Assembly: GCA_023663725.1 (NCBI GenBank)
Contig: JAMPGX010000013.1
Coordinates: forward strand, 1-64,000
Source: a bacterium
GTDB lineage: Bacteria > Bacillota > Clostridia > Lachnospirales > Lachnospiraceae
DNA length: 64,000 nt
Direction: 5' to 3'
Shown here: positions 61,349 through 64,000 of the stretch, one piece after another
Layout: every line of letters begins with the position of its first letter
Position numbering within the stretch: position 1 is the stretch's first letter
Made by a program: the position numbers and the translations under genes
The notes under the pieces: generated by a model
Databases searched by the model: none
Seen by the model: the letters and a program-made list of their open reading frames with translations, nothing else
Told to the model about the DNA's origin: nothing

Positions 61349-62653
61349 ATGGCTGCGGAACAAAAACGTACAGAAGATTGGTATCAGCTCGATCTGTCAG
61401 CTATCGTCTACCCGACTCTGCAGCGGAGGGATTTTTCTTCCGTCTATCGCCTGTCGGTGATCCTGAAGGAAGAGATCGATCCGGCTGTGCTGCAGCAGGC
61501 GGTGGATCAGGTGATGCCCCGTTTTCCCACCTACAAGGCGGCTATCAGAAAAGGTGTATTCTGGCGGTATTTGGAGCCCAATCACCGGCCCGGCCCCTTT
61601 GTGCAGCCGGATGTAAAGAACCCCTGCCAGCCCATGCATTTCAAGGGAAACAATCGGTATCTGGTGCGGTTTTACTACTACGGGGGCAGGATCGCTCTCG
61701 AGGCGCATCACAGCCTGGGCGACGGCACCGGCGGCATGTGTCTGCTGATGACGGTGACGGCCCGGTATATCTGGTTGAAGCATCAGGTGCGGATACGGCC
61801 GGAGGGCTTTGTGCTGGACCCGGAGGGCCAGCCTGACCCGGAGGAGCTGGAGGACGCCTATATGCGTTATGCCAACGCCAAGGTGTGTCCGCCCAGACCG
61901 GGCGAGAAGACCTATCGCGTCAGGGGAACGATGGAGCCCTTTTACACGTTGAACATCATTGACGGAATCATGCCGGTGAAGCAGGTGTTGGAGGTGGCAA
62001 AGCGTTACCGGGCGACGATCACCGAGTATCTCAATGCCGTGCTGATCTATGCCCTGCTGCAGAAGCAGGAGCAGGAGAAGAACCGCAGGCCCAGGCCGGT
62101 AAAGATTGCGATGCCGGTGAATCTGCGCCGTTTTTTCCCATCAAAGACGCTGCGGAACTTTATCACAATGATTTATCCGGGGGTGGACCCCAGATTGGGT
62201 GAATACACTTTCCCGGAGATCGTGGAGCAGGTGCATAATTATATGCGCTATTATCTAAATGAGAAGCTGCTGCGGGGAGACATCACCACCAACGCGGCCA
62301 CACAGCGCCATCCGCTGATTCGGGTGGTGCCCCTTTTTATCAAGGATTTCGTGGTGCGGCAATTCTATACCAAGGTGCAGGATAAGAATTCCTCGGCGGG
62401 TCTGACCAATATGGGAGCGCTGCAGGTGCCGGAGGCCATGAAGCCCTATATCGAGCGCTTTGATATCTATATGGGACAGCCTTTTTCTTCCCGCACGAAC
62501 TGCGCGATCATCAGCTTTGGCGATGTGTTGACCGTCAATTTTGCCAGCAGCATCATTGAGGCGGATGTGGAGCGGTATTTCTTTCGCAAGCTCGTGCAGG
62601 ACGGTATTCATGTGAAGATCGAGAGCAACCGCGGCGATGCGGTCAGGGAATGA
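61349..62653 (+). CDS. Acyltransferase-like protein with condensation-type HHxxxDG motif
   Basis: 434 residues, with a strong GGGAGGTGATC before the ATG. The catalytic-type motif HHSLGDGTGG (about residue 117) and the RYLVRFYYYGGRIALEA strand before it fit the chloramphenicol acetyltransferase/condensation/alcohol acetyltransferase fold; a second half starts near residue 200 (VLEVAKRYRATITEYLNAVL) and a late ISFGDVLTVNFASSI strand closes it. No carrier-protein domain is attached. Acyl donor and acceptor unknown. It is followed by the DUF6320 and esterase genes, a set that recurs in Clostridia. Confidence 0.82.
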   Translation: MAAEQKRTEDWYQLDLSAIVYPTLQRRDFSSVYRLSVILKEEIDPAVLQQAVDQVMPRFPTYKAAIRKGVFWRYLEPNHRPGPFVQPDVKNPCQPMHFKGNNRYLVRFYYYGGRIALEAHHSLGDGTGGMCLLMTVTARYIWLKHQVRIRPEGFVLDPEGQPDPEELEDAYMRYANAKVCPPRPGEKTYRVRGTMEPFYTLNIIDGIMPVKQVLEVAKRYRATITEYLNAVLIYALLQKQEQEKNRRPRPVKIAMPVNLRRFFPSKTLRNFITMIYPGVDPRLGEYTFPEIVEQVHNYMRYYLNEKLLRGDITTNAATQRHPLIRVVPLFIKDFVVRQFYTKVQDKNSSAGLTNMGALQVPEAMKPYIERFDIYMGQPFSSRTNCAIISFGDVLTVNFASSIIEADVERYFFRKLVQDGIHVKIESNRGDAVRE

Positions 62654-62686
62654 CAATCCGTAATGGAATGAAAATGAGGAGCGACT

Positions 62687-63391
62687 ATGTCATATTGTGT
62701 GAATTGTGGTGTGGAATTGGATGGGGCGCTGGAGGAGTGTCCCCTGTGCAATACGCCGGTGATCAATCCCAGAGAGCTGGCCCTTCACAGAAAGGAATCC
62801 CCTTTCCCAACTGAAAAGGGGGCGGTGGAAACGGTTCGGCGCAAGGATCTGGGCATACTCACCACCAGTATTCTGGGAGCCACGGCGGTGGCTTGCGGCG
62901 TGATAAATCTGCTGGTATTTACAGGGGTCGCCTGGTCCCTGGCGGTCATCGGGGCATGTCTGTTGGTGTGGGTCATGATGGTGCCGCTGATGATGGACAG
63001 CCATCAGCCGGTGTATATTTATCTGTTGTTTGACGGTATAGCGGCAGGCCTGTATCTGTTTATGCTGAGCTTTCTCACCTCCGGACAGAGATGGCTGTGG
63101 GGACTGGGAATTCCAATTGTGCTTCTGGTGACGATTATGGCGGAGCTTTTGACGGTATGTGTCCGCCATCTTCCCAATTCTTTTCTCACCAACGCCTTGT
63201 ATGTGGTCAATGTGGTCGGGCTGTTGTGTCTGGGGCTGGAGATATTGATTGACCGGTATATCTCAGAGCATATCGCTCTGAGCTGGTCTGTGGTGGTGCT
63301 GGCGGTAATGGGGAGTGTGGATGTGATGCTGATCACGGTGCTGTCCCGGCGCAGACTGCGCAATGAGGTGCGGCGCAGGCTGCATTTTTAG
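62687..63391 (+). CDS. DUF6320-type membrane protein with N-terminal zinc ribbon
   Basis: 234 residues. The N-terminus has CVNCGVELDGALEECPLCNT, a CxxC...CxxC zinc ribbon. After a linker come about six hydrophobic segments (near residues 60-80, 83-105, 110-130, 135-160, 170-190, 200-222) and a basic end (LSRRRLRNEVRRRLHF). It lies 33 bases after the acyltransferase gene and 26 before an esterase gene. The family has no known function; the context suggests membrane-associated acyl or lipid modification. Confidence 0.82.
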   Translation: MSYCVNCGVELDGALEECPLCNTPVINPRELALHRKESPFPTEKGAVETVRRKDLGILTTSILGATAVACGVINLLVFTGVAWSLAVIGACLLVWVMMVPLMMDSHQPVYIYLLFDGIAAGLYLFMLSFLTSGQRWLWGLGIPIVLLVTIMAELLTVCVRHLPNSFLTNALYVVNVVGLLCLGLEILIDRYISEHIALSWSVVVLAVMGSVDVMLITVLSRRRLRNEVRRRLHF

Positions 63392-63417
63392 GTGAAAGGA
63401 TTGACGGGGGTATACAG

Positions 63418-64000
63418 ATGACGACGAAAAAGAAAGAGACCGGCCGCAATCAGAGGCTGATGCAGCTGGTGAGGCGGGCTCACGGCCTGGTGGAGAATCA
63501 GGATATCGAGAAGCACAGGCAGTCACAGGACCACATAGGGGAGATACTGGGGAACACCAGAGAGATACATTATGAGGAGTTCCGCATCGGGGAGATGAAT
63601 GCGGAGTGGGTCTCGGTGAATCGTTCCCATATGAAGAAATATGTGATCCTGTATTGCCACGGCGGAGGATATTCCACCGGCAGCAGCAAATATGCCCGCA
63701 CTCTGACATCCAAGCTCGCTTCCTCAACATTCATGAATGTGCTGAGCTTTGACTATCGGCTGGCACCGGAGCATCCCTATCCGGCCGCGCTCGAGGATGC
63801 GGTAAAGGCGTGGGACTACCTGATGCTACAGGGTTATGGGGCCAGGGAGGTGATCGTGGCGGGAGACTCCGCTGGGGGCAATCTGGCGCTGGTGTTGACG
63901 CTATATCTGAAGGAACAGCGGAGAATGTTGCCCAGAGGGTTGGTGCTCATGTCTCCCTGGACGGATCTGACATCTTCGGGGGAATCCTTTCAGGCGCGGG
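63418..64000 (+). CDS. Alpha/beta hydrolase, HSL/GDXG esterase family (partial, runs off the window)
   Basis: 194 residues are visible and the gene continues past 64000. Oxyanion-hole motif YCHGGGYSTGSS (about residue 80), FDYRLAPEHPYPAALEDA and the nucleophile elbow VAGDSAGGNLAL (about residue 145) are typical of the hormone-sensitive-lipase-like GDXG esterases. It should hydrolyse short acyl esters. Third gene after the acyltransferase and DUF6320 genes, so the pair of acyl-forming and acyl-removing enzymes may act on the same substrate. The catalytic Asp and His would be beyond the window. Confidence 0.9.
   Translation, partial: MTTKKKETGRNQRLMQLVRRAHGLVENQDIEKHRQSQDHIGEILGNTREIHYEEFRIGEMNAEWVSVNRSHMKKYVILYCHGGGYSTGSSKYARTLTSKLASSTFMNVLSFDYRLAPEHPYPAALEDAVKAWDYLMLQGYGAREVIVAGDSAGGNLALVLTLYLKEQRRMLPRGLVLMSPWTDLTSSGESFQAR

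Overview
The window looks like a chromosomal segment of a gut-type Firmicute of class Clostridia, most likely family Lachnospiraceae. The grounds are a moderately high GC content with strong AGGAGG ribosome binding sites, circularly permuted GH3 and GPH-symporter sugar loci, BceAB-type transporters with paired OmpR/HK systems, DUF6320 and DUF2200 proteins, a rubrerythrin, M56 (BlaR1-like) sensors and bacterial serpins. No phage, conjugative or insertion-sequence genes were recognised, and there is no CRISPR array.

Layout. 1-4.4 kb: a decayed AlbA/HATPase-type regulator, then a BlaI repressor and a BlaR1-like M56 sensor behind a promoter with two palindromic operators. 4.4-6.6 kb: a MATE exporter divergent from a TetR regulator. 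6.6-16.0 kb: a sugar-utilisation locus (AraC regulator, GPH symporter, GH2, permuted GH3, GH43) whose enzymes lack signal peptides and so should act on imported oligosaccharides. 16.0-27.6 kb: an AraC fossil, glycerate kinase, a TauE-like exporter, AraC-GyrI regulator, a LytTR/GHKL two-component system, a DUF362 protein behind a MerR-type promoter, a beta-propeller-like protein and several gene fragments. 27.9-34.9 kb: GNAT acetyltransferase, then an OmpR/HK system, a small membrane protein and an FtsX-type ABC transporter, tied together by a repeated operator. 35-42.4 kb: housekeeping-type genes (two nucleotide or DNA repair hydrolases, rubrerythrin, radical SAM protein, HD hydrolase, ABC exporter) and a probable type I toxin-antitoxin locus. 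42.4-47.4 kb: a complete Bce-type module (RR, HK, ATPase, permease). 47.5-47.7 kb: twin tRNA-Glu genes. 48-55 kb: an AraC protein with a long helical tail, a second BlaI/BlaR1 pair (sensor frameshifted) and two tandem lipoprotein serpins. 55-60.3 kb: LytTR regulator, soluble GHKL kinase and two ABC exporter half-transporters. 60.7-64 kb: NUDIX hydrolase, acyltransferase-like protein, DUF6320 membrane protein and an alpha/beta esterase cut by the window end.

The theme is envelope sensing and defence: two M56-sensor systems, two peptide-type ABC detoxification modules, secreted protease inhibitors and a LytTR-controlled exporter. The most novel structural signal is a 176-nt, strongly self-complementary element present in two full copies and two reduced copies, always in the same orientation a short distance upstream of a gene start, with compensatory base changes between copies. 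A second is the convergent toxin/antisense RNA locus at 39.3-39.6 kb. All statements come from reading the sequence; no database search was run.
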